Below, one piece after another: positions 1-7,194 of a DNA stretch of 10,573 nucleotides. This stretch comes from JAAEQG01 sp023133475 (GTDB taxonomy: Bacteria > Planctomycetota > Phycisphaerae > UBA1845). The DNA lies in contig DAOVLE010000184.1 in NCBI GenBank assembly GCA_030631415.1, positions 1-10,573 on the forward strand, read 5' to 3'. Below the pieces are notes generated by a model, which worked only from the letters and a program-made list of their open reading frames with translations, was not told where the DNA came from and made no database searches. The number at the start of each line of letters is the position of its first letter. Positions within the stretch are counted from its first letter, which is position 1. Made by a program: the position numbers and the translations under genes.

Positions 1-6
1 CCGGGC

Positions 7-87
7 CTAGCGCGACGGAATACCCGAGGTTGCCTTGTTGCCTTGTTGCCTCTTGCCTCTTCACCACGGGTTTACTGAATGTATACC
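7..87. repeat. Dispersed intergenic repeat, copy A
   Basis: This copy begins with CTAGCGCGACGGAAT (7-21). After a short variable stretch it has a 56-base module (32-87) of TTGCC-type tandem units followed by CACCACGGGTTTACTGAATG and TATACC. The same two parts in the same order recur at 8384-8496. By eye the 56-base modules differ at two positions, while the stretch between the parts differs in length and sequence. The repeat lies outside any gene. Its class is unknown; it could be a non-autonomous mobile repeat or a leftover of recombination. The similarity itself is read directly from the sequence. Confidence 0.85.
30..59. repeat. TTGCCTTG/TTGCCTC short tandem repeat
   Basis: Two 8-base units TTGCCTTG are followed by two 7-base units TTGCCTC, forming a small tandem array inside repeat copy A. 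A near-identical array occurs at about 8440-8467 in copy B. Such arrays can vary in unit number by slippage, but no variation can be seen in one sequence. No function is assigned. Confidence 0.7.
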
Positions 88-130
88 ACTCGACACGCCC
101 TAATTTAGTTGTAACTTCTTTCTAGGAAAT

Positions 131-157
131 ACTCTGCGATCTCCGCGCTCTCTGCGG
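131..157. repeat. CTCTGCG-type low-complexity repeat
   Basis: The stretch contains CTCTGCG, CTCCGCG and CTCTGCGG in quick succession, an imperfect tandem of a CTCYGCG unit. It resembles the CTCTGCG-rich intergenic repeats that I recall from many environmental bacterial genomes, but that link is from memory. It lies upstream of the NusG-like gene and has no coding support. Confidence 0.4.
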
Positions 158-176
158 TATGAGAAATGCGGGCTAA

Positions 177-234
177 GCCGGTGGGCCACCCATGCGTCGG
201 TGATCCGCCTCGCCCACCGGCGAGACGCCGGTGG
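177..234 (+). promoter_or_regulatory. Two overlapping, mutually exclusive hairpins in the nusG-like leader
   Basis: GCCGGTGGGC (177-186) is perfectly complementary to GCCCACCGGC (212-221). The second arm overlaps CCACCGGCG (214-222), which is perfectly complementary to CGCCGGTGG (226-234) across a three-base AGA loop. The two stems compete for the same bases, as in an antiterminator/terminator switch. No run of T follows the second hairpin, so it is not a standard intrinsic terminator. It may instead be a REP-like pair of inverted palindromes. The pairing is seen directly; a regulatory role is inference. Confidence 0.45.
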
Positions 235-314
235 CGGCACTTGCGTGAAATCGCTTTTGGATGGATGATGCTGCGGTGGTTGGAATGGTTGCTAAAGGTG
301 GTGGTCGGTTGGAT

Positions 315-899
315 ATGTGCTGTGAGACCGATAATGCTTCCAGCTTGGGAGTGTCCGTGCTGCCCGAGCATGTCGAGGGTTGCTGGTGGGTTGTACATAC
401 CCGCCCCCGCGCCGAGAAGGCTTTGTCTGCCGATTTGACCCGTCTTGGCGTCTCGCATTACCTGCCGCTCCAACAGCACCAGACGCGCAGCCGCAGCACT
501 AACCGTATTTCCCGCTCGATGGTGCCGGTCTTTTCCGGTTACCTGTTCTTTGCCGCCACCGAGGAACAGCATCTCCGTGCCTTGCAGACCAACCGCATCG
601 TGAAAGTGCTGACGGTTTACAATCAAGAGCAACTATTGGCTGAGCTGCGCCAGATTCAGCAGGTGCTCGCCACGGATACGTCGTTCGGGCGTCAGCCGCA
701 TCTCAAGACGGGGTGCTGGGTGCGAATCATCGCCGGGCCTTTGCTTGGGGTTGAAGGCGTCGTCAGCAGCCATCGCTCCGCTCGCCGCCTGTTTCTCAAT
801 GTGGATATCCTCGGGCAATCGATCACCGTGGAGACCTCCCCGGAGATGGTCGAACCAATCGACCCGCCTCCCTACGCCCACAGCATGAACCCGGAATAG
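315..899 (+). CDS. NusG-family transcription antitermination factor (RfaH/UpxY-like paralogue)
   Basis: The protein is probably a specialised NusG paralogue that binds RNA polymerase and helps it read through a nearby operon. The NusG N-terminal (NGN) domain begins at CWWVVHTRPRAEK and continues through the LGVSHYLPLQ and VPVFSGYLFF segments typical of RfaH/UpxY-like members. The C-terminal KOW domain contains GCWVRIIAGPLLGVEGVVSS. The start is uncertain. ATG 261 has no Shine-Dalgarno and would add about 40 residues before the domain. ATG 315 (194 residues) is preceded by AAAGGTGG, 13 bases away. GTG 357, five bases after GGGAG, would give 180 residues, the usual NusG size. I annotate 315 as a compromise. 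The stop is eight bases before the RND gene, so the two are likely co-transcribed and the pump gene may be its target. The main housekeeping NusG normally sits beside secE and rplK, which are absent here, supporting paralogue status. Confidence 0.85.
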   Translation: MCCETDNASSLGVSVLPEHVEGCWWVVHTRPRAEKALSADLTRLGVSHYLPLQQHQTRSRSTNRISRSMVPVFSGYLFFAATEEQHLRALQTNRIVKVLTVYNQEQLLAELRQIQQVLATDTSFGRQPHLKTGCWVRIIAGPLLGVEGVVSSHRSARRLFLNVDILGQSITVETSPEMVEPIDPPPYAHSMNPE

Positions 900-907
900 G
901 CAAAATC

Positions 908-3900
908 ATGTCGCTGGCACGTTTCTCAGTCTCACAAGTCGTTCTGGTGAACCTGCTCTTTCTGCTGTTCATCGTCATCGGCGGGATGGTGGTGACGGTT
1001 CTGCCGGTGGAAGTCTATCCGGACACCTCGCTGGACTGGGCGGAGGTCATCACCCCGTGGTTCGGTGCCTCGGCTGAGGAGATCGAGCAGCTTATCACCA
1101 AGGAGATCGAGGACGAAATCGAGGACGTGCGCGGCGTGAGCCGCATCGTCAGCTACTCGTCGTCCAACGTGTCGGTTATCAGCGTGAAGTTTTGCGAGGA
1201 TTTATCGCCCGAGGGCTTCCAGGCGGCCTTCGACGACCTGCGGCTTTGCCTGGATCGGGTGGTGGACCTTCCCGACACGGCGGAAGAGCCGGAGCTGGTG
1301 CGCATCACCCTGGAGGAGGTTTTCCCTCTGGTGCAGGTGGTGGTCGTGGATGAGGGGAACGTGGGCGAAGCCTACGTCCGACGTATCGCACTCGATTTGA
1401 AAGACGAGCTGCGCACCATCGCGGGGGTGAGCAAGATTACGCCCACCGCGATGCGCGATCGGGAAATCCACATCAAGCTGCAACAGCCGTTGCTGGAGCA
1501 ATATAACCTGTCTCTGCAGGCGGTTGCAGCCGTGCTTCAGGCTCACAACCGCAACGTCCCCGCCGGGGTTTTGGATACCGCCGAGACCGAGATCGACCTG
1601 CGCAGCGTGGGCGAAGTGACATCCCCCGAGCAATTGGGCGACATCTGCATCGTCCGCAGCCCCAGCGGCGCTCACGTGCGGCTTAAGGACCTGGGGACGA
1701 TCGAGGAGTCCTTCGCACGGGCCATCGTGGTGGGACGGATCCGCGGCAAGCCCGGGGCTGCACTATATGTGGCCAAGGATCGCCATGCCAACGCCCTGAC
1801 GGTCCGCGACGCCATCGCCGCCTATATCGAGGAATATCAGCAGCGTCACGACCTCTCGGGGGTCTCCGTGGAGATCACCGGCGACTCGACCACGATGATC
1901 TCCAGCCGCCTGGCGGTGCTGCGGAACAATCTCAGCGTGGGGTTGGTGTTGGTGTTTATTGGTCTGTGGTTCTTCATCGGAGCCCGCAATTCGTTGTTGG
2001 CAATTGTGGGTATCCCGTTCTCGTTCCTTTGCGCAGCCATTTTCATGTATGCGATCGACGTGTCGCTGAACGTGATGAGCGTGTTCTCACTGGTGCTGGT
2101 CAGCGGGATGATCGTGGATGACGCGATTGTGGTGCTGGAGAACATCTATCGCCATCTCCAGGAAGGGCGGCCGCTGCGCGAGGCGGTCATCGTGGGCACC
2201 GAGGAGGTGATGTGGCCTGTGGTCAGCTCGACCGCCACGACCATCGCAGCCTTTCTCCCGCTCTTGATTATGCCGGGGATGCTCGGGCGGTTCTTCGCAA
2301 TCATCCCCAAGACAGTCACGGTGGCGCTGCTGGCTTCTCTGTTCGAGTGCCTGCTCATTCTTCCATGTCACTATTTGGACTGGGGTGCGCGACGTCGTTC
2401 GGGCGGGAAGGGCAACCGCGACAACAGCGTGGGCGACGCCTCCTCAAATAACCTCCCAGACTCCGGAGTGCGAGGCACATTGTTGGCGGTTTACGAATCC
2501 ATTCTGACCCAGGTGCTGCGATACCGGTATCTGGGGCTTGGGGTTTTGGCGGCGGTGGGTTTGTTCGCCTGGCAAACCAGCCGGACATTGATCGTGGAGA
2601 TGTTCCCGTCGGACTTCCCCACCTTCGTGGTCGATTTCAACACGCGCGAGGAGGCCGGCCTGGAGGAGACTACGCGGGTGGCGGAGCGGATTTTCCCGGT
2701 GTTGGACAGCTTCATGCCGCACGACGTCTCGCAATATGCCACGATTATCGGGGCCCAGCTCAACGAAGACAACCAGCGAAACCTGCAAACGCACCTGGTG
2801 CAGATATGGCTGGACGTGGCGCAGAATACCGGTAATTACCGCGACCCCACCGACGTCACCCGCGACGTGCGGCAGGCGCTGATGAATTATGTGTCAGCCC
2901 ACCCCGGATGCGGGATCAAAAACCTGCGGGTGTGGTCGATTCGTGACGGACCGCCGGTGGGCAAACCGGTGGCGATCCGTGTCGAGCACTCCAGTTACGA
3001 GGCTGCCCGGCGGGTGGCTGAGCGGATCAAAAGCGAGTTGCAGGGCTACGCGGGGGTCTACGACGTGACCCACAACCTGCGGATGGGGCATCGCGAACTG
3101 CAACTGCGGGTCAACGAAGAGGTGGCCAGCGAACTGGGGCTGACTTTTCTGGATGTGGCGATGGCGTTTCGCGGAGCCAACGACGGCCTGAAGGTGGGCG
3201 TGTTCAAGGATACCGAGAACGACGAGGACGCGGACATCAAAGTGATGTACGCGGATGAGAATCTCCGTGCGGCGGATGATCTGTATGACATCGACATCGC
3301 CACCTCTGCCGGAGGTCTGGTCAAGCTGCACCAGGTGGCGGAGTTGGAGTACGATCAGGCCTACGCCAGCCGCTACCATTACAACACCAAGCGGGCGGTT
3401 TTGGTGACGGCGGACGTGGACACCCACATCACCGATGCGGCTCACGTGACCGAGGCGGTGATGGAGAAGTTTTCGCCGCTGATGGAAGAGGACAGCAGCC
3501 TCAAGTTGTTCGCCACCGGGCAATTCGCCGAGACCAAGGAGAGCTTTGAGGCTTTGAAATACTCGGGGCTGATCGCTCTGTGTCTGATCTACTTGATTCT
3601 GGCATCGCAGTTTCGCAGCTACGTTCAGCCGCTCATCGTGTTGATCGCGGTGGTGTTCGGTGTGATGGGCATGGTGTTCGGGTTGGTGGTTAACGGGTAC
3701 TCGTTCAGCATAGTGACCGCCATTGCGATGGTTGGCATGTGTGGTGTGGCGGTCAATGATGCGTTGATCCTGCTGGATTTCATCAACGTCGAGCGGCGGC
3801 GGGGGACGGCGATCGTGGATGCGTTGCGGATTTCGTGCCGTCGCCGGGTCCGCCCGATTCTCATGACCACGTTCACCACCGTGGTCGGCCTGGCGCCGAT

Positions 3901-4072
3901 GGCGTTGGGAGTGGGTGGTTTCAGCAAGATATGGTCGCCCTTCGCCATGAGCATGTGCTGGGGTTTGCTGACTGCTACGGTATTGACGCTGATTCTGGTT
4001 CCGGCATTCTATTACATCGTGGACGACGTGCGGGGATGGATTCTTCGACGCTCCCATCGCGCCGGGGGATAG
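908..4072 (+). CDS. RND-family efflux transporter inner-membrane subunit (AcrB/HAE1-like)
   Basis: This is a proton-driven RND transporter of the inner membrane. At 1054 residues it has the normal length of the family. TM1 lies at about residues 8-32, followed by a periplasmic porter region. TM2-TM6 cover about 340-490 and include SGMIVDDAIVVLENIYRHL with the paired aspartates D404-D405 of the proton relay. A variable cytoplasmic loop (about 495-525) precedes TM7 (about 540-557) and the second periplasmic loop. TM8-TM12 run from about 886 to 1040, with the conserved ILASQFRSYVQPLIVL segment. In TM10 the motif reads GVAVNDALILLDF, so the lysine of Escherichia coli AcrB (K940) is not present at the matching place; variation there is known among RND subfamilies. 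The ATG has only a weak AGG seven bases upstream but follows the NusG-like stop by eight bases. No membrane-fusion adaptor or TolC-like gene is visible. Export of drugs, lipids or other hydrophobic compounds is possible; the substrate cannot be read from sequence. Confidence 0.93.
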   Translation: MSLARFSVSQVVLVNLLFLLFIVIGGMVVTVLPVEVYPDTSLDWAEVITPWFGASAEEIEQLITKEIEDEIEDVRGVSRIVSYSSSNVSVISVKFCEDLSPEGFQAAFDDLRLCLDRVVDLPDTAEEPELVRITLEEVFPLVQVVVVDEGNVGEAYVRRIALDLKDELRTIAGVSKITPTAMRDREIHIKLQQPLLEQYNLSLQAVAAVLQAHNRNVPAGVLDTAETEIDLRSVGEVTSPEQLGDICIVRSPSGAHVRLKDLGTIEESFARAIVVGRIRGKPGAALYVAKDRHANALTVRDAIAAYIEEYQQRHDLSGVSVEITGDSTTMISSRLAVLRNNLSVGLVLVFIGLWFFIGARNSLLAIVGIPFSFLCAAIFMYAIDVSLNVMSVFSLVLVSGMIVDDAIVVLENIYRHLQEGRPLREAVIVGTEEVMWPVVSSTATTIAAFLPLLIMPGMLGRFFAIIPKTVTVALLASLFECLLILPCHYLDWGARRRSGGKGNRDNSVGDASSNNLPDSGVRGTLLAVYESILTQVLRYRYLGLGVLAAVGLFAWQTSRTLIVEMFPSDFPTFVVDFNTREEAGLEETTRVAERIFPVLDSFMPHDVSQYATIIGAQLNEDNQRNLQTHLVQIWLDVAQNTGNYRDPTDVTRDVRQALMNYVSAHPGCGIKNLRVWSIRDGPPVGKPVAIRVEHSSYEAARRVAERIKSELQGYAGVYDVTHNLRMGHRELQLRVNEEVASELGLTFLDVAMAFRGANDGLKVGVFKDTENDEDADIKVMYADENLRAADDLYDIDIATSAGGLVKLHQVAELEYDQAYASRYHYNTKRAVLVTADVDTHITDAAHVTEAVMEKFSPLMEEDSSLKLFATGQFAETKESFEALKYSGLIALCLIYLILASQFRSYVQPLIVLIAVVFGVMGMVFGLVVNGYSFSIVTAIAMVGMCGVAVNDALILLDFINVERRRGTAIVDALRISCRRRVRPILMTTFTTVVGLAPMALGVGGFSKIWSPFAMSMCWGLLTATVLTLILVPAFYYIVDDVRGWILRRSHRAGG

Positions 4073-4204
4073 TCCAAGGTCCCGAGTCTTGGCGTGCATA
4101 GACCTGTTTGCAGCAACACCGCGGGCAGGCGAGCGTTTAGCGGCAACGCCGGAGGCGTGCGCGACCCTCCAGTTGGACCCGCGACGTTGGACTTTGGAGC
4201 AAAT

Positions 4205-4246
4205 GGTGGGTTACACCGCGTTGCACGCGGTTCCACCCACCCTACG
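4205..4246. repeat. REP-like palindromic element
   Basis: GGTGGG (4205-4210) pairs with CCCACC (4236-4241), and inside it CCGCG (4216-4220) pairs with CGCGG (4226-4230), giving a two-part hairpin ending in CCACCCACCCTACG. The reverse complement of that end, CGTAGGGTGGGTGG, opens the repeat at 10489, so this is a dispersed family within the window. It resembles the GTAGGGTGGGTT REP-type palindromes found widely in bacteria. It fills much of the 186-base gap between the RND and lipoprotein genes. The rest of that gap holds a small ACGCC/GGCGT hairpin (4146-4158) and no gene. Confidence 0.7.
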
Positions 4247-4258
4247 AACTCGAAACTT

Positions 4259-7102
4259 ATGAAGTGGGTTGTTTTAGCGTTGACGTTGTCGGTGTTGGCG
4301 GCTGGGTGCCGTCAGCCGTCGGTGCGGTTGTCCTATTGGGCGGCGGCGGACGGGGTTGATCCCGCCGATGCCGAGAGGATCGACGACGATCTGTTCGACC
4401 GCTGGGCCGGGCGCATCGAACTTACCGCAGCCGTTGATGAAACGGTGGCTTTCCGGTTGTGGGTTTCCTATGCCGGCGAAACCGGCGGGGACGTTTCGGT
4501 GACGGTGGACGATTGGCACTCTGGCACCACCACGCTGGGTGCGGATGCGGTCACGATCTACCACGTGCATGCAGTTTGCGTTGAGCGTTGGCCTGGGTGG
4601 CATATTCGCGCGCTTGAGCCCAACCGCCGCCGTGAGCTGGTCGAGGACGTGCTGATCCCCGTACACGCACCCCGCGGCGGATTGCCCTGTGAGATGTCAG
4701 ACGGTGACACTCTGGCTCTGTGGGTGGACGTTCATGTCCCCAAGGGCACTCCCGCGGGCAGGTTCTGGTCGAAACTGCGGATACTGTGCGACGGCGAGCC
4801 GAAGGAAACCATAGACCTGCGCCTCGAGGTGCTGCCCTTTGCCCTGCCAGGTGAGGTGGGCACGGTGTTGGCGGCGGACGTGGACCACGCAGCCTTGTTC
4901 GCCCACCATGTGACTTATCAGGGTGAGCCGTGCCGGGCTACACGCCTTGTGGCGGATCGCCCGGTTTATGCGGAGCTGCAGTCGGCCCTCGACGCCACCA
5001 TGCGCCTGCTGCATGCCCACAAGGTCTCGCCGCTGCTGAGCACCCTTTATCCGGTCATCAAGGTCGATGCGCTTAACCGGATGAGCGTCCTCTGGGAAGA
5101 CTACGATCGGGCGGTGGAAGGCTATCTTGACGGTTCCAAGTTCACCGACCGGGTGGGTTTGCCGGTCTGGGTGGTTCCGTTTGACGAGCATTTCCCGGCT
5201 CCGCCGTCTTACGGTGCGATGCAGTCAGCCGGTTATTCGCGTCACTTGCGGCAGTATCTGAGTTGCTGTGCGGAGCATTTTGCCCGGCGGGGTTGGCTTA
5301 AGCGTTCGTTTGTGGAGGTTCCCTACGCCGCGCAGCCAAGCCGCACGTCGGTGGAGGCTTTGGAGCACTTCGCCCGGGTGATCCGCAAGGCGGACGCCCG
5401 GTTGCGTATCCTCTCCAACCTGTTTCCGCAGGACCTTGGCCCTTACGGTTGGCCTGACTTCCCTACCGGCGACTTATTGGGATACGTGGACATCTGGTGC
5501 CCGCCCGCACAGTTCTATTCCCCGCCCGCTCCGATCGCGGGGATTGCACCAGCCCAAATGTGGATGCGCGCCGACCGCCCCCCCTACAGTGGGTCGATCG
5601 ACCTTGCCGCCTCGCCGGCGGATACGCGCGTGCTACCCTGGCAGGCTTACCACGAGAAAGTGCCGGTGGTTCGGTTGGGTGTGGTCAACCATTGGTCTGA
5701 GGTCACCGAGCGCCCCACCGCACAGGCGTGCATCGATCAGACTGACAGCGGGCGTATCGCGCCGGCCCCATTGCTTTACCCCGGGTCCATTGCCGGTCTG
5801 ACCGAACCGCTTCTGTCGGTGCGGCTTAAGCGTTTGCGTCGCGGCATGTTTGATCTGGCATACCTGAAGCTGATGCGGGAGAAGGGCGTGGGATATCTTG
5901 CGGAGGTGTTGGCTGATGCCCTGGCTCCGTTTGCCGGAGCCGAAGCCTACCGCTATCACTATGCCGACCCGCGGCCCGTTGGTTGGGTGCGCGATCTGCG
6001 ATGCTGGCGTGAGGCAAAACAGATCATGATTGATGAACTGGTGTCGGCGGCGGCGGGGCGTTTCGTCGATCCACGAGAAAGGATCGCGGCAGACGTTCGT
6101 TGGCGGCGATTCCTCGATACGGTTTGTCGCGTTCGGATCGAGGTGGATGGCGTTCGGGTTCGTCGTGCAGCCCCGGCGATGTTGGGCGATGTTACCATCG
6201 AGTGTGCGGTGGTCATTCGCAATGGGAAACGCACCCCGGTCTCGGGGGCGATCGACTTCGGCGAGCTTCCCGTGGGCTGGAGCAGGCGTAATGAGCCGGT
6301 CCCGGTCGTCATTCCAGCGGGCGAATCGTCGCATGTTACTCTGACGGCTAAGGCTGCTGTGGTGGCTTGGGACGATGATGGGGTGCGTTATCTGCCGCTG
6401 ATCTTCACTACTGATGATGGTCGCCGATACCCGATCTCTGCGCGGATGGGCTATATGTCAGCCCATCCGGTATACAGCGAGATTCGTATCGACGGGGACC
6501 TGTCGGATTGGCCTGCCGGGGTCGGGAACCTCGCCGCGGATTTCGTGCTCATCTGCGGTGAACCTGCGGATCGCCCTGGGGACGAGACCTGTAGGCCGAC
6601 GTGCAAGACCCGCGTGTACGCCGCCGCCGATGCGGAAGCATTGTACTTTGCGTTCGATTGCGTCACCGAGGAGGCCTCCCCGGTGTTCCCTGCCCATCGC
6701 AACGTGGTCGAGTATGACGACCTGGTTCCGTTCGGTGACGAACTGGTCGAGATCGTTATCGACCCCACCGGCGCGGGCACCCACTCGACCTCAGATTTAT
6801 ACCACGTGGTGATCAAACCAGCCGGTGCGTTGTGGGAACAAGGCATCGGCACCACCCCGCCAACGGGTCGGCGGCGGGTCTGGGCGGCGGACATTCAACA
6901 TGCCGCCCGGGCTTATCCTGATCGGTGGGTGGCTGAGGTTCGCATTCCTCGGGCTGCCTTTGAGGCTGATCTGTCCGCCGGGCGGATTTGGGGAGTGAAT
7001 TTTGCGCGGTTCGATCTGAACCGTCAGGAGTATTCGACCTGGTCCGGTGCCGTCCGCAACTTCCACGACCCCGCATCTTTGGGGAACCTCGCATTACCAT
7101 AG
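4259..7102 (+). CDS. Large lipoprotein with DUF4091 (glycoside-hydrolase-like) region and CBM9-like C-terminal domain
   Basis: The 947-residue protein starts MKWVVLALTLSVLAAGC, a lipoprotein signal peptide with the lipid-anchored cysteine at 17. This lipobox fixes the start at ATG 4259, although no clear Shine-Dalgarno precedes it. A beta-sandwich segment contains VDVHVPKGTPAGRFW (about 156-170), a pattern usual in front of GH123/DUF4091 catalytic-type barrels. A barrel-like region follows, and LSVRLKRLRRGMFDLAYLKL (about 519-538) matches the DUF4091 signature. A probable Ig-like, NEW3-type domain lies near 635-720. The end (744-947) begins IDGDLSDWPA and continues as a CBM9-like carbohydrate-binding domain. 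In GH123 enzymes the catalytic pair is Asp-Glu; the best matching place here, after GWLKRS, reads FVEVP (351-355), so the Asp seems absent. The protein is probably an envelope-anchored glycan-binding or glycan-processing protein; activity is uncertain. The sugar permease downstream fits a carbohydrate role. An upstream GTG start at 4094 is unlikely. Confidence 0.85.
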   Translation: MKWVVLALTLSVLAAGCRQPSVRLSYWAAADGVDPADAERIDDDLFDRWAGRIELTAAVDETVAFRLWVSYAGETGGDVSVTVDDWHSGTTTLGADAVTIYHVHAVCVERWPGWHIRALEPNRRRELVEDVLIPVHAPRGGLPCEMSDGDTLALWVDVHVPKGTPAGRFWSKLRILCDGEPKETIDLRLEVLPFALPGEVGTVLAADVDHAALFAHHVTYQGEPCRATRLVADRPVYAELQSALDATMRLLHAHKVSPLLSTLYPVIKVDALNRMSVLWEDYDRAVEGYLDGSKFTDRVGLPVWVVPFDEHFPAPPSYGAMQSAGYSRHLRQYLSCCAEHFARRGWLKRSFVEVPYAAQPSRTSVEALEHFARVIRKADARLRILSNLFPQDLGPYGWPDFPTGDLLGYVDIWCPPAQFYSPPAPIAGIAPAQMWMRADRPPYSGSIDLAASPADTRVLPWQAYHEKVPVVRLGVVNHWSEVTERPTAQACIDQTDSGRIAPAPLLYPGSIAGLTEPLLSVRLKRLRRGMFDLAYLKLMREKGVGYLAEVLADALAPFAGAEAYRYHYADPRPVGWVRDLRCWREAKQIMIDELVSAAAGRFVDPRERIAADVRWRRFLDTVCRVRIEVDGVRVRRAAPAMLGDVTIECAVVIRNGKRTPVSGAIDFGELPVGWSRRNEPVPVVIPAGESSHVTLTAKAAVVAWDDDGVRYLPLIFTTDDGRRYPISARMGYMSAHPVYSEIRIDGDLSDWPAGVGNLAADFVLICGEPADRPGDETCRPTCKTRVYAAADAEALYFAFDCVTEEASPVFPAHRNVVEYDDLVPFGDELVEIVIDPTGAGTHSTSDLYHVVIKPAGALWEQGIGTTPPTGRRRVWAADIQHAARAYPDRWVAEVRIPRAAFEADLSAGRIWGVNFARFDLNRQEYSTWSGAVRNFHDPASLGNLALP

Positions 7103-7194
7103 ATAGGAGATCGGCTGATGGCCAATCCTGTATCGCAGGCTTCCAGCCTGCATAGTGACCTCGCATTACCATAGTAGGAGATCGGCCGATGGCC
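7086..7194. repeat. Direct duplication (37/38 bp) flanking a 34-bp hairpin insert
   Basis: Copy 1 (7086-7123) covers the last codons of the lipoprotein gene, its TAG stop, a TAGGAG ribosome site and ATGGCC. Copy 2 (7158-7194) repeats this with one missing base and one T-to-C change, and supplies the real ribosome site and start of the permease. Between them, 7124-7157 contains the perfect hairpin GCAGGCT-TCC-AGCCTGC (7135-7151). The layout looks like insertion of a small palindromic element with duplication of its target, or a tandem duplication later interrupted. The repeat offset is 72 bases. Confidence 0.9.
7118..7174 (+). CDS. 18-codon minigene created by the duplication
   Basis: ATG 7118 follows AGGAG (7105-7109) with eight bases of spacing, so it has as good a ribosome site as the permease. 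It encodes MANPVSQASSLHSDLALP and stops at TAG 7172-7174. The last residues, DLALP, echo the lipoprotein's C-terminal NLALP because both come from the duplicated segment. Its stop touches the permease ribosome site, so its translation could influence the permease by coupling or competition. It may equally be an accidental by-product with no function. Confidence 0.35.
   Translation: MANPVSQASSLHSDLALP

Noticed and set aside
105..632. 175-residue open frame on the minus strand
   Set aside because: It overlaps the NusG-like gene and the leader repeats, shows no family features, and is explained by the coding bias of the opposite strand.
2894..4099. 401-residue open frame on the minus strand
   Set aside because: It lies wholly opposite the RND gene, is His/Arg/Gln-rich as expected for a shadow frame in GC-rich DNA, and has no recognisable domain.
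4094..4258. N-terminal extension of the lipoprotein from a GTG start at 4094
   Set aside because: The extension would run through the REP-like palindrome and place 55 non-conserved residues before a textbook lipoprotein signal peptide. ATG 4259 is the better start.
7086..7194. CRISPR-like repeat-spacer unit
   Set aside because: There are only two repeat copies, they span a gene junction with stop, ribosome site and start codon, and no cas genes are visible.
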